A stretch of 64,000 bases of DNA from Streptomyces sp. NBC_00190 (GCF_036203305.1 NZ_CP108132.1:1-64000); one strand, 5' to 3'. Counted from the first letter of the stretch, positions 24,821 through 32,887 are shown. A program made the numbers and translations. The notes: a model not told the origin generated them from the letters alone.

Positions 24821-25618
24821 ATGGCCTCCGAACAGCTACCAAAGCCTCACGCTTCGCCCATAGGCCCAGCCGATGGGCTTGAAACCACCTCGTCAGCTCC
24901 TCACAGGTACAAGATCTGTGCCGATGGGCGGCTCTACAAACTGAGCGTCGCCAGTCTTCCTGCCGAGTTCGCAGGCCCTTCGCCGAAATATGACGGCCCG
25001 GCGCCTGACGTGATGGAGGCCGTCTGGGCACGGGAGGCAGCGGTGACAGGAGACAGTAACGCCATAGACCGCTTCACCGCCCGGGTGCTGGTCCTGCGGC
25101 AGGGCGGCCAGTGGCGGGAGGCTGTATCGACGGCCCTCCTGGGGGACTGGGCACTCGCGCTCGATACTCCTGATGGCCTCCCCTACACGTCAGCAGTCGC
25201 CGACCTGCGCACTGAGGCGCTGGTGCTTCACCGACAACTGACACCGCTCTGGCGACGGAGGACCGGAGGCTCGCGAGTGCTGCTCTTGGATACTCCCCTC
25301 GGAGACGGGATCACGCTGTACGACCTGATCATCGGGAGTCCATCCACCCAAGAGTTGGCGCTTGGAGCCGAGCCAGACGACGCCCGATTGCGTGCCGTCC
25401 TCAACGCTCTCTCACCGGAGGAACGGAAGGTCGCCTTGGCCTGGGCGCGACCGGAAGTAGCCACCTGGACGGAGGCAGCCGCGGCCGCGGCCGTTGCCGA
25501 AGCCGATTCAATGGCTCTCGGCGAACGAGTACGACGCAAACTCAAGCGGCTAGGGAAGCTACAGGCCGAACGGACTGCAGCCTCAGCGGCATACAAGACC
25601 GAGTGGGGCCTCCGATGA
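24821..25618 (+). CDS. hypothetical protein with sigma-region-4-like HTH
   Basis: 265 residues, ATG 24821 after GAAGGGAG. The N-terminal half contains a short beta segment (YKICADGRLYKLSVA) and helices. Residues ~155-185 (LLLDTPLGDGITLYDLIIG) and ~190-235 (ARLRAVLNALSPEERKVALA, then WTEAAAAAAVAEADSMALGE and RVRRKLKRL) read like linker plus region 4 of sigma-70, where an HTH would bind a -35 element, but no region 2 is present. It may be a sigma-like DNA-binding protein of plasmids or phages. It is first of a two-gene operon (ATGA overlap with the next). Confidence 0.6.
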   Translation: MASEQLPKPHASPIGPADGLETTSSAPHRYKICADGRLYKLSVASLPAEFAGPSPKYDGPAPDVMEAVWAREAAVTGDSNAIDRFTARVLVLRQGGQWREAVSTALLGDWALALDTPDGLPYTSAVADLRTEALVLHRQLTPLWRRRTGGSRVLLLDTPLGDGITLYDLIIGSPSTQELALGAEPDDARLRAVLNALSPEERKVALAWARPEVATWTEAAAAAAVAEADSMALGERVRRKLKRLGKLQAERTAASAAYKTEWGLR

Positions 25619-25800
25619 GCCTGCTCACCGCCGCGGTGCCCGAGTTTCTCGGAAGCCTGGCCGCCGCGATCACATTGGCTGCGGGAGCCCGGGTCTTCCG
25701 CGCGGTTCGCTACCGCCGGCATGCAACACATGGCGCGACACGCGCTCCTGCACCCCCCAGTGCACAACGAGCCGCCTCAGACGATCATTCGAATACGTGA
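25615..25800 (+). CDS. short single-helix membrane protein
   Basis: 61 residues starting at ATG 25615, which overlaps the previous stop by four bases. A hydrophobic helix at about 7-27 (FLGSLAAAITLAAGARVF) is followed by a basic, Arg-rich tail. No family is recognised. The downstream part overlaps, in another frame, the start of the broken gene at 25721. Confidence 0.5.
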   Translation: MSLLTAAVPEFLGSLAAAITLAAGARVFRAVRYRRHATHGATRAPAPPSAQRAASDDHSNT

Positions 25801-26022
25801 CCACCAGCGCTTCCTGCATGAGGTCCGCCGGACGCCGAAAACGGGCGCCGGGTCCGCTGCGACGGCGAGATCCGCGGCCGAGCCATCGGACCCGGCGATC
25901 TCCTGGAGTTCCTGCGACGGGCTGGCCTGGACCCGGGCGACGTCCGCCTCGATGACGCACGCCTGACCGAGTGGCGCGGCGGCGGGCCAGCCGTCTGGAC
26001 CCCGGATGCCCGCGAGAAGTGA
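25721..26022 (+). pseudogene. small conserved gene with a frameshift
   Basis: One frame from ATG 25721 or 25730 reads through QTIIRIRDHQRFLHEVR to about 25833. A second frame, open only from 25822, then reads DAENGRRVRCDGEIRGRAIG, PGDLLEFLRRAGLDPGDVRL and EWRGGGPAVWTPD to the TGA at 26022. The second part has strong coding character and no start codon of its own, so a one-base indel near 25822-25835 split a protein of roughly 95 residues. The EIRGRAIGPGDLLEFLRRAG pattern is one I associate with short Streptomyces hypotheticals. Confidence 0.55.
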
Positions 26023-26073
26023 GCGAGTCCGGGTGAGGGGGCCCTGCGGAAGCTGTGAGTGAAGCTCCGAACG

Positions 26074-26117
26074 CGGCGGAGGGGAGCCACCCAAATTTGG
26101 GTGGCTCCCCTCCGCCG
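26074..26117. terminator. 44-bp perfect palindrome, bidirectional terminator
   Basis: Arms 26074-26095 and 26096-26117 (22 bp each) are perfectly complementary with no loop bases; the centre is CCCAAATTTGGG. It sits between the + strand operon ending at 26022 and the - strand regulator ending at 26234, where it can stop transcription from both sides. Confidence 0.85.
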
Positions 26118-26233
26118 TGCCGTGATCAGCGCTTCCTGCACGGCCGGAACGCGGACGGGTGGCGATCTGCCCGGTCCCTGTGCCGCTCATCCATCCGGGG
26201 GGGGTAGTCGTACGTCTGGTCGTACCGGGCGCG

Positions 26234-27310
26234 CTAATGGCCGCGAGCCCGCAGGGCGCAGGGGTCGGGTTTGGTCTGGGCCGGTGATGTGGTTGGCGTC
26301 GGTGAGGTGCTGGGCGTGGGGGTAGGGCTCGGTGTGGGTGAGCTGCTCGGTGTGGGAGAGGGGTTCGTTGAAGCGCTGGAGGACGGCACGTTCTGAAAGA
26401 AGCCAGAGGGGGGCGTGCCGGAAGGCCAGATGATGGCCGCCGGCTCGTAGGCGAACGCCGCCTGCTGCACCTGTCCCCGGCCTTCGAGACCAGCTCGGGG
26501 CATGAGCTGGTCGGCGGCTTGGGCCTGGTTGGGCTGACAGGTGCCAGGGGTCCCGGTGAGGGAGTCCCCCGCCAGGACCGCGGCCAGGGCCAGACCGGCC
26601 ACCGCGGTCGCCGCGGCCAACGGACGTAACGCGGGGCGCAGGACGAGGGCTTTCCCCTGGCGCCACAACAGCACGCCGGAGCCAGCGGAGCCGGCGGCGC
26701 CAGCCCGAGTGTGCGGGCCGTCGCCTTCTCGCGGTGGCGACCCGTGTGCTTGGGCGGCCGTGCGGCGGGCGCGCTCTATGAGCTCGTCGGCGTCGTGCCG
26801 GGCCTGGGCGCGTACTTGGGCGGCGTCGGCTTCCGCGGTCGTGCGGATGCGGTCCGCCTCCGCGTGGGCGTCCTTGCGGACGGCTTCGGCTTCCAGGGTG
26901 GCATCGTCGAGGGTCTGCCGCACGGTAGCGCGGACCCGTCTACTTGCAGGCTGGGCCTGGCGCTGGAGCAGCTTCACGTCCTGCCAGCGGCCGCGCCAGG
27001 CATCCGCGAGTTCGGGATCGACCCGGAACCCGGCCGCAGCGGCCGGATCCAGGTCCCCGGGAGTGGTGACGACCCGGACGAACTCGAGCAGTGCCTCCCG
27101 CGAGGTGAAGCGCGTGCCGGCCAGCATCTCGTTGAGACCGGCCTTGGTCAGCCTCGGCCTCACCGCGGCAGCGGCAATCGTCGCGTAGGACGGAGCGCCA
27201 TTGGTGATGTGCAGCCGGTTCAGCTCATGCGTGAACTCCCGCAGCGCGTTCTCGAACGCGGTGATGGCGGTGGCGTCGTGCGGTTCGATCCCGGGATCTT
27301 CTTCTGTCAC
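26234..27310 (-). CDS. HTH-like / coiled / single-pass membrane protein with stalk
   Basis: 358 residues from GTG 27310, after GGGGGGTGATCC. Residues ~15-105 form an all-helical XRE-like region (PSYATIAAAAVRPRLTKAGL, NEMLAGTRF). Residues ~130-195 are an Ala/Arg/Asp-rich coiled coil (AEADRIRTTAEADAAQVRAQ). One membrane helix lies at ~228-250 and the outer part ends in a Ser/Thr/Pro stalk (~300-345). Unlike the 22787 protein it does not end in the DQTY tail, but that tail is visible out of frame just downstream at 26191-26226. It is divergent from the small membrane protein at 27510. Confidence 0.7.
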   Translation of the reverse strand: MTEEDPGIEPHDATAITAFENALREFTHELNRLHITNGAPSYATIAAAAVRPRLTKAGLNEMLAGTRFTSREALLEFVRVVTTPGDLDPAAAAGFRVDPELADAWRGRWQDVKLLQRQAQPASRRVRATVRQTLDDATLEAEAVRKDAHAEADRIRTTAEADAAQVRAQARHDADELIERARRTAAQAHGSPPREGDGPHTRAGAAGSAGSGVLLWRQGKALVLRPALRPLAAATAVAGLALAAVLAGDSLTGTPGTCQPNQAQAADQLMPRAGLEGRGQVQQAAFAYEPAAIIWPSGTPPSGFFQNVPSSSASTNPSPTPSSSPTPSPTPTPSTSPTPTTSPAQTKPDPCALRARGH

Positions 27311-27388
27311 CGGATCACCCCCCTTGTCCGGAAAGCAACGCTAGAGGGCCCCGACGCCGTACGTACACGGAATCTGTCGAACGATGCT

Positions 27389-27406
27389 GAACGCCTGACG
27401 GCGTTC
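27389..27406. promoter_or_regulatory. palindrome in the divergent promoter at 27.4 kb
   Basis: GAACGCC (27389-27395), TGAC, GGCGTTC (27400-27406) is a perfect 7-bp inverted repeat in the 199-bp gap between the divergent genes at 27310 (-) and 27510 (+). It is a candidate operator for the HTH protein (inference). Confidence 0.5.
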
Positions 27407-27509
27407 GAGATCAGGCCCGTTCCCCAGGGCTGTGACCAGCGGTGTCCGGGTCCATGCGGGCCCGTACGGATCACTAGGAACCCGCCCCGGTGACCGCTCT
27501 CCTGGAGAC

Positions 27510-27740
27510 ATGACCCACAACGACGCGACACCCCAGACACCCGACCCCGTACGGCCCCCCACCCAGCCGGAGCCGCCCGCACCCCCGGCAGCGCCCCGGA
27601 ACGGAACCCACGACACCTTCGTGCTGATCGCCCTCCTCGGCACCTGCGCAGGCGTCTACCTCGCCGTCGGGGAAGCCGGCTTCGCAGGCGTCATCAGCGC
27701 CGTCGCCGGCCTCTACGGCACCTGGCGCATGCGCCACTGA
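27510..27740 (+). CDS. small two-helix membrane protein, divergent partner of 26234-27310
   Basis: 76 residues from ATG 27510 (TGGAGAC four bases upstream). A Pro-rich hydrophilic N-terminus (~1-38) is followed by two hydrophobic helices at ~41-57 and ~59-71 ending in AGLYGTWRMRH. It is a paralogue of the 24304 protein (conserved A-G-x-x-S-A-x-A-G-L-Y). The repeat of the pair small protein plus divergent HTH/membrane protein argues for a functional unit. Confidence 0.72.
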   Translation: MTHNDATPQTPDPVRPPTQPEPPAPPAAPRNGTHDTFVLIALLGTCAGVYLAVGEAGFAGVISAVAGLYGTWRMRH

Positions 27741-27859
27741 ACCCGTGAAGGATCGAACAGCTCATCCGGCTCTCCCGCAGACCGCCCGTCCGTTCCTTCC
27801 CCAGGCTCTGCCCGGCGTGGAGGCTGGAGGCTCCCGGGCGGTCATGATGCCGTTTACGT

Positions 27860-28429
27860 CTAGCGCTTTGTGAAGTCGTGCACTGGCCACGGGGAGAGGT
27901 CGAAGACCACCAGAGCCACCCAGGCCAGGTAGATGGCGACCGCCAGAATGCGGGCGGGCAACTTCGGTACGCGTGCAATCCTGAGCCCCCCGTACACGGG
28001 CAGAAGGCCGATGAGAGTTCCCGCGAACACGTCACCAAACCCTGCGCTACCGCCTTGAAGGAAGACGACCCGGCTCTGGCCGATCAGGTAACTGAGCACG
28101 CCGAATGACACCACCACCACACCTGCGAATGCTCGCATCATCGCGATGTCAAAGAAGGACTCCTTCTCAGCCTGGGCCGCGTCCCGCTCATCGTCACGCT
28201 CCACGAGGCCGGACCAGACCGCCGCCTGTCTTGCGCGGCTCCGGCGCGCAGCGGCCGGGCCAGGGTCTGCGCCGGCAGCCGCGTCCCGCAGAACGGGCCC
28301 GAGGTGCGCAGGGCCTGGTGAGTGGAGTGCTGGGGCCAGACGGGCGGGGCCGGCTGCGCGCAGAGGCCCGTTGAAAGGACGTCCTCCGAGATGGAATCGA
28401 CCGAGCAGTCGCCCGCGGATCGTCTGCAT
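27860..28429 (-). CDS. four-helix membrane protein of unknown function
   Basis: 189 residues if started at ATG 28429; the frame is open to 28795, but upstream it is not conserved and no clear ribosome site marks either start. A basic, Ala/Pro-rich N-terminal half with the charged stretch VERDDERDAAQAEKESFFDI precedes hydrophobic segments at about 97-115, 124-145, and 158-178. The topology suggests an integral membrane protein with a cytoplasmic N-terminal domain. No family recognised. Confidence 0.55.
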   Translation of the reverse strand: MQTIRGRLLGRFHLGGRPFNGPLRAAGPARLAPALHSPGPAHLGPVLRDAAAGADPGPAAARRSRARQAAVWSGLVERDDERDAAQAEKESFFDIAMMRAFAGVVVVSFGVLSYLIGQSRVVFLQGGSAGFGDVFAGTLIGLLPVYGGLRIARVPKLPARILAVAIYLAWVALVVFDLSPWPVHDFTKR

Positions 28430-28610
28430 GCTGGGCAGCCGTTCACCCCTTGTCCGTTTTGTCGGCTTTGCCGACTCCTCGCTTTGCTGCCACGCAGGTT
28501 GCTGAGGTGTTCCCCCGTCGCCGCGCACCCCCGGCCTGTCCCAGGGTGAGAGGTGTCCCGGACGGGCCCGACGGCTCGCCTGCGGACCCGTCGACGAGGA
28601 GGAGCCAGCC

Positions 28611-28838
28611 ATGCCGGACACCCTGAAGGCCGCCGTCTGCGAGCCCAGCCTGACCCCCCGCGAGCGCCAGGTCGTGGCGCTGCTCGTGGGCGGCGAGACG
28701 TACTGCGGCATCGGCCGGATGCTGGGCATCAGCCCGCACACCGTCGACACGCACCTGCGTCGGCTGCGCGACAAGACCGGCACGGCCAACCGCACCCAGC
28801 TCGTGGTTTTCGCCCTCCAGCGCGGTTACGTCTCCTGA
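28611..28838 (+). CDS. stand-alone LuxR-type HTH protein
   Basis: 75 residues consisting of little more than a LuxR/FixJ DNA-binding domain: LTPRERQVVALLVGGETYCG, IGRMLGISPHTVDTHLRRLR and a KTG.ANRTQLVVFAL end. The four-helix HTH spans residues ~14-70. ATG 28611 has GGAGGAG upstream. There is no receiver or ligand domain, so it resembles GerE-like short regulators. It lies next to a small exported peptide gene and the JmjC oxygenase locus and could control them (inference). Confidence 0.85.
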   Translation: MPDTLKAAVCEPSLTPRERQVVALLVGGETYCGIGRMLGISPHTVDTHLRRLRDKTGTANRTQLVVFALQRGYVS

Positions 28839-29005
28839 GCCCCACCAGGCGCGCTTGATTTTGCCCGGCTCTGCTGGCATTTGCGGGTATCTGAGCACCC
28901 TTCACTTTGCGGTCACGCACGTTGGTGAAGGGCCCGCTCCCGTACGTACGCCACCGGTCCGCGCCAGTGTTGTCCACGCACCGCAGCCGCACCACACACC
29001 GCACC

Positions 29006-29029
29006 GGGCCCGCTCAGCGGGCGGGCCCC
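29006..29029. promoter_or_regulatory. leader hairpin before the small exported peptide
   Basis: GGGCCCGC, TCA loop, GCGGGCGGGCCC form an eight-plus base-pair stem (29006-29029) that ends 20 bases before ATG 29050. It may be the terminator of the LuxR-HTH gene or an attenuator in the leader of the peptide gene. Confidence 0.5.
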
Positions 29030-29049
29030 GCCACGTCCCTGGGGAAACC

Positions 29050-29253
29050 ATGCCGAAGCGCCTCGCCCTGCTCCTCACCGCCGTCGCCGCCGCCGCCCTG
29101 CTGGCCTTCCAGCCCGCTTCCCCCGCGTACGCCGACGACGTCGACTGCGGCCACATCGTGCTCCAGTCGACCGGCACGTCCCTCTCCGAAACGGAGTTCC
29201 AGGCGGGCGGCGATGGCCGGATGGAGCCGTGCGACACCTCCTGGGGCGGCTGA
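29050..29253 (+). CDS. small exported two-cysteine peptide
   Basis: 67 residues from ATG 29050 (GGGGAAA upstream). A classic signal peptide (KRLALLLTAVAAAALLAFQP, cleavage near AYA-DD) precedes a ~39-residue acidic mature part with two cysteines (DCGH and PCDTSWGG). The size, signal and position beside cupin/JmjC enzymes recall a secreted peptide hormone or modified peptide precursor. No family is recognised, and the modification hypothesis is inference. Confidence 0.6.
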   Translation: MPKRLALLLTAVAAAALLAFQPASPAYADDVDCGHIVLQSTGTSLSETEFQAGGDGRMEPCDTSWGG

Positions 29254-29268
29254 TCCCCGCTGGGGACG

Positions 29269-29700
29269 CTAGGCCGGCGCCAGGTCGGTGAGCACGTACC
29301 GTCCCCCGGGCGTCAGCTCCACCGACCAGGACCAACGGGCCGGGATGTACAGCACCTCCCCCGAGCGCAGCCGGCACTGGAAGCCGTCCGCGCCCACGCC
29401 GCCCCGGTCACCGGACAGGCGCCACGTCCCCGCCCCCTCGATCTGATGGACCACTCGGTGCGCGGCGGGACCGCCCGTCCCGCCGCTCCGGGCCACCAGG
29501 TCCGTACCCGGGCCGAGTTCGAGGGCCAGCCCGTCGAGCACCTGCGACCACTCCGGGGCGCCCAGGGCCGGATGCTCGTACTCGGGCCACAGCACACCCG
29601 GCGCCCGGTCCAGATGGACCGACAGGAACAGCACCAGCTCCGTGAGATGGGCCGCGCGCTCTGCCGCCGCCCAGGGCGCGATGGTCCCGCCGCCGTCCAT
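29269..29700 (-). CDS. small cupin-like protein related to the JmjC pair
   Basis: 143 residues from ATG 29700 (an earlier frame start at 29775 lacks a ribosome site). The N-terminal half is helical; the C-terminal half has GTWRLSGDRGG, then FQCRLRSGEVLYIPARWSWS and VELTPGGRYVLTDL. GEVLYIP followed by W/V-rich strands is the same beta motif as GEVLYVP in the two full JmjC proteins. The HxD metal motif is not obvious, so it may be a non-catalytic cupin. It lies 137 bases downstream of the LuxR-type gene on the same strand. Confidence 0.65.
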   Translation of the reverse strand: MDGGGTIAPWAAAERAAHLTELVLFLSVHLDRAPGVLWPEYEHPALGAPEWSQVLDGLALELGPGTDLVARSGGTGGPAAHRVVHQIEGAGTWRLSGDRGGVGADGFQCRLRSGEVLYIPARWSWSVELTPGGRYVLTDLAPA

Positions 29701-29837
29701 GCCCCGCCCCCGCTCCTCGTTCGAGACGCCGCCCGTCAGACGTCCTGCCCGGGCGGTACGACCAGCATCGGGCACCTGGCGCCCTCCGACCAGCCGCGAA
29801 AGTCCGCTCCCGAGAACACGCGACGCGACGGCGGTGC

Positions 29838-30899
29838 TCAGCCCGCGTCCGCTCCGGACGGCGGCTGCCCCTCGAAACCGCCGCCTGCCGCCAGCAGCCC
29901 CTGAGCAGCCGCGTGGGCACCCGCCTGGAAGCGGCTGGCGGCGCCCAGCTCCTCCATGATGTCGGCGATGTGACGGCGTGCCGTGCGCAGCGACATCCCG
30001 AGCCGCCGGGCGATGGCCTCGTCCTTGAGCCCGGCCGCGAGCAGCCGGACGATCGTCTCGTGGATCTCCCGGGAGACCTCTTCGAGCCCCTGGTCGGCGG
30101 CGTCGGCGAAGGGTGTGGCCCGGTCCCAGGTCTGCTCGAAGATCTCGCAGAGGTAGGCGACCGTGGACGGCTCCCGTATGACGACGGCACCCCAGCTGTC
30201 GTCCCTGACCGGGATGAACGCCACCTCGCGGTCGAACACGATGAGCCGGCCGAACAGCTCGTGCGCGGTGCGGTACTGGCCGCCCAGCGCCGACGCGGCG
30301 GCCACGTACGCCTGGCTGGGCCCGTTGAAGCGGGCCGTGTGGTGGTAGAGCGTACGCAGCCGGATCCCGCGTGCCAGCATCGCCCGGTCCCGCACCAGCG
30401 CCTCCTGCATCGCCTCCGGGACCCGCGCCCCGCCCCCGGGCTGGCTGGTCAGGACCTCCATGCGGCAGCGGTCCGAGGCCTGGTTGAGGGTGTTACGGAC
30501 GTCCTGCACGTTCTCCAGGAGCTCCAACCCCTCACCGCGCGTGCGCCGCTGGTGGTAGCGGGCGACGAACGGGCCGAGGTCCTCGCGCATCCCGGCGAGC
30601 CCGGCCTGCTGCTCCCGTATCCGTGCCTCCACGGGCGCGGCGAGCTGCGCCAGCGCCGTCTCGGGTGCCACCGCGAACACCGCCTGCGACCCGCCGGGAC
30701 CGGTCTGCGCGTGCAGCAGCCGGGCCCGCCGCAGCCGCTCCAGGCTCGCCCCGGCCTCCTCGGCGGTGATCCCCACGCCCTCGGCAACGGCCTCCGGCTC
30801 GCCCGTCCGCTGCTCCAGCACCCAGCCGTACACGGCCAGGTCGGTCTCCCCCAGCCCCTGGGCCGCTTCGAACAGTCCCGATTCCCCCTGCACTGCCAC
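29838..30899 (-). CDS. LuxR-family regulator with TrmB-like N-terminal domain
   Basis: 353 residues. Residues ~10-75 resemble a TrmB-type winged helix (DLAVYGWVLEQRTGEPEAVA, ITAEEAGASLERLRRARLLH). The middle (~80-270) is a helical/beta sensor region with the RTLYHHTARFNGPSQAYVAA and REVAFIPVRDD elements. Residues ~285-335 form the LuxR C-terminal HTH (ETIVRLLAAGLKDEAIARRL, then GMSLRTARRHIADIMEELGA). It is the likely activator of the oxygenase/peptide genes in the same orientation upstream. Confidence 0.8.
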   Translation of the reverse strand: MAVQGESGLFEAAQGLGETDLAVYGWVLEQRTGEPEAVAEGVGITAEEAGASLERLRRARLLHAQTGPGGSQAVFAVAPETALAQLAAPVEARIREQQAGLAGMREDLGPFVARYHQRRTRGEGLELLENVQDVRNTLNQASDRCRMEVLTSQPGGGARVPEAMQEALVRDRAMLARGIRLRTLYHHTARFNGPSQAYVAAASALGGQYRTAHELFGRLIVFDREVAFIPVRDDSWGAVVIREPSTVAYLCEIFEQTWDRATPFADAADQGLEEVSREIHETIVRLLAAGLKDEAIARRLGMSLRTARRHIADIMEELGAASRFQAGAHAAAQGLLAAGGGFEGQPPSGADAG

Positions 30900-30995
30900 C
30901 CCTTGCCCGTCGCCGCCGGCCCGACAGGTCGTGCCGGCCGCCGGCGCATTGGATGCCCGGGCCAGGATAGGCAGAAGAGATCACCGGACGGCAGA

Positions 30996-31033
30996 CGGAC
31001 AGCCCCCGAGCACAGGGCATCGGGGGCTGTCCG
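30996..31033. terminator. 14-bp hairpin after the JmjC operon
   Basis: CGGACAGCCCCCGA (30996-31009) pairs perfectly with 31020-31033 around a ten-base loop. It separates the oxygenase gene ending at 31074 from the LuxR gene starting at 30899, which suggests that the regulator has its own promoter. Confidence 0.8.
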
Positions 31034-31073
31034 CATCCGTCCGTAGGGATAGGAGGAGGAGTACGAGGAGACG

Positions 31074-31937
31074 TCACGCAGCGCGCATGGCGTCACGGGC
31101 GAGGGCGACCAGCGTCCGGGGAGTCAGGGCGTCCACCGCACGGCGCTGGTGCTCGATCAGCGTCGCGGCGGCCTCGGTCAGCTCCCGGTCGTCCAGCGGC
31201 CGCCCCGGGATGTGCGCCCCGTCGGCGAGGATCGCCTGCAACAGGGCGTACAGGTTCGCGGTGCCCGCCTCGCGCACGGTCAGCGACAGATGCACGGACG
31301 GCGCGTCCCCCACGGCGTCGGCGCGGTGCGCGAACCCCCGCGGTACGTACAGCACCTCGCCCGGCCGCAGCACGGTCTCCAGGAGCACGTCACCCGGGTC
31401 GCCGTCCTCCCGGGCCGGCTCCCAGTTGCCGTCGCGCGGGCCGGCGTGGATGTGCCAGCGCTTCTCGCCGCTGATCTGGATCGCGAGGACGTCGGCGTCG
31501 TCGCGGTGCAGGGGGCGGCCCTGGGTGCCGGCCGGGGTGCGGAAGAGGAACGCCTCCACCTGCCGGCCGAGTTGCTCGCCCAGCCCCGCGGTCAGCTCCC
31601 GCACGCCTTGGTGCCACTGGTCGACGTACCGCAGGAGTACGGTGGCCCGCTCCTCCTCGACCAGGCGCCGTACGAGGTCCCCGTCCGCGTAGTCCTCGAC
31701 GAGCTCACCGAGCACCACCCGCGGGGTGCAGAACCGCTCGACGGGCACGTGGCTGTCCGCGTGGACCAGCCCGATGTACGGAACTTTGAGCAGCCCCGCA
31801 TCGAGAAGAGCATCCGGCTCGGCGGCGCCGATCACGTCCACCGGGGGGTATTCGGGACGCAGCACAGCGGGTGCGCGGCGCCAGTGCGCGGCGAAGAACT
31901 CCTGCTCGTCGCCCACGCATCGGGTCAGCCAGTCCAT
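31074..31937 (-). CDS. JmjC/cupin-4 iron(II)/2-oxoglutarate oxygenase, copy 2
   Basis: 287 residues from ATG 31937, chosen because the neighbour also begins MDWL; a GTG at 31949 is the alternative. The iron site is visible as LHRDD (His144, Asp146) and FAHRAD (His204), with GEVLYVPRG between. The family (cupin-4, ROXA-like) hydroxylates side chains of proteins or peptides. It follows the closely related gene 31956-32825 by 18 bases, clearly a tandem duplication, and diverges mainly in the C-terminal helical domain. The target may be the short peptide at 32917 (inference). Confidence 0.85.
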   Translation of the reverse strand: MDWLTRCVGDEQEFFAAHWRRAPAVLRPEYPPVDVIGAAEPDALLDAGLLKVPYIGLVHADSHVPVERFCTPRVVLGELVEDYADGDLVRRLVEEERATVLLRYVDQWHQGVRELTAGLGEQLGRQVEAFLFRTPAGTQGRPLHRDDADVLAIQISGEKRWHIHAGPRDGNWEPAREDGDPGDVLLETVLRPGEVLYVPRGFAHRADAVGDAPSVHLSLTVREAGTANLYALLQAILADGAHIPGRPLDDRELTEAAATLIEHQRRAVDALTPRTLVALARDAMRAA

Positions 31938-31955
31938 CGTCGGTCTCACTCTCGC

Positions 31956-32825
31956 TCAGGCCGTGGGGCGGCTGCTGTAGGCGTGCAGGCGGGCGCTGTG
32001 CACGAGGGAAGGGGCATCGGCGGCGTCGAGCCGGTCGTGTACGTGGGCCAGCAGGGCGGCGGCCGTCGCCGTCAGGTCGTCGTCGCCGAGGGGACGGGCG
32101 GGCAGGGCGAGGCCTTCGGCGAGGAAGGAGCTCAGCTCCGCCCGCAGGTGGTCGGCCCCGGCCTCGCGCAGCACGATCGTCAGGTGCAGCGAGGGGCCGT
32201 CCGCCGTGGCCTGGGCGGTATGGGCGTACCCGTTGGGCACGTACAACACCTCGCCGGGCCGTACGACGGTGTCCAGCAGCACTTCACCCGGGTCGTCCTC
32301 CCGCACGGGCTGCCAGTGCCCGTCCGTCGGCCCCCCGTAGACCTTCCAGTGCTTGGCACCGCTCAGCTGGAGCACCAGGATGTCGCCGTCGTCGCGGTGC
32401 ACCGCACCGAAGCGCCCGGGTTGCGAATAGAAGAGGAATGCCTCGACGAGCCGGTCGAGCTCCCGTGCCAGTCCCGCGGCGAGCTCGCGCACCGGCGGAT
32501 ACCAGTGGTTGACGTAGCGCAGCTGCAAGGTGGCCTGCTCGTCCCGGATCAGGGCGCGCACGCGCTCCGCGTCGAGCCACCCCTCCAGGTACCGGCCGGC
32601 CACCACCCGGGGCGGACAGTAGGCCGCCTCGGGCACCGCGCCCGCCATGGTGAACAGGCCGGCGTACGGCACCCTCAGGGTGCCCGAGTCCAGCAGCTTG
32701 TCCAGATCCGCGAGCCCGAGAACCTCGGTCGGCGGATCGGCCGGCCGCAGCAGAGCGGGCCCTCGGCGCCACTGCGTGTGCAGGAAGCGGTCCGCGTCGG
32801 TCACACAGCGTTCGAGCCAGTCCAC
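31956..32825 (-). CDS. JmjC/cupin-4 iron(II)/2-oxoglutarate oxygenase, copy 1
   Basis: 289 residues, ATG 32825 after GGAGAGTGAG. Metal ligands His143 and Asp145 (VHRDD) and His202 (YAHTAQ) are present, with RPGEVLYVPNG between, so the enzyme is likely active. A C-terminal helical part (~215-289) resembles the dimerisation or winged-helix region of ribosomal oxygenases. It lies 91 bases downstream of the short peptide gene 32917-33111, separated by an attenuator-like hairpin, and is followed by its paralogue. Confidence 0.88.
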   Translation of the reverse strand: MDWLERCVTDADRFLHTQWRRGPALLRPADPPTEVLGLADLDKLLDSGTLRVPYAGLFTMAGAVPEAAYCPPRVVAGRYLEGWLDAERVRALIRDEQATLQLRYVNHWYPPVRELAAGLARELDRLVEAFLFYSQPGRFGAVHRDDGDILVLQLSGAKHWKVYGGPTDGHWQPVREDDPGEVLLDTVVRPGEVLYVPNGYAHTAQATADGPSLHLTIVLREAGADHLRAELSSFLAEGLALPARPLGDDDLTATAAALLAHVHDRLDAADAPSLVHSARLHAYSSRPTA

Positions 32826-32855
32826 GGCTCACTCTCCTTGTTCCGGCCCGGCTGC

Positions 32856-32887
32856 GGGGCCCGCCGCCCATGCGGTGGGCGGGCCCC
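32856..32887. terminator. attenuator-like hairpin between peptide and oxygenase genes
   Basis: GGGGCCCGCCGCCC (32856-32869) pairs with GGGCGGGCCCC (32877-32887) with a three-base bulge. A hairpin between a short precursor gene and its downstream enzymes, with no other break in the operon, would give more precursor than enzyme transcript, a common layout of peptide-modification loci. Confidence 0.65.
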
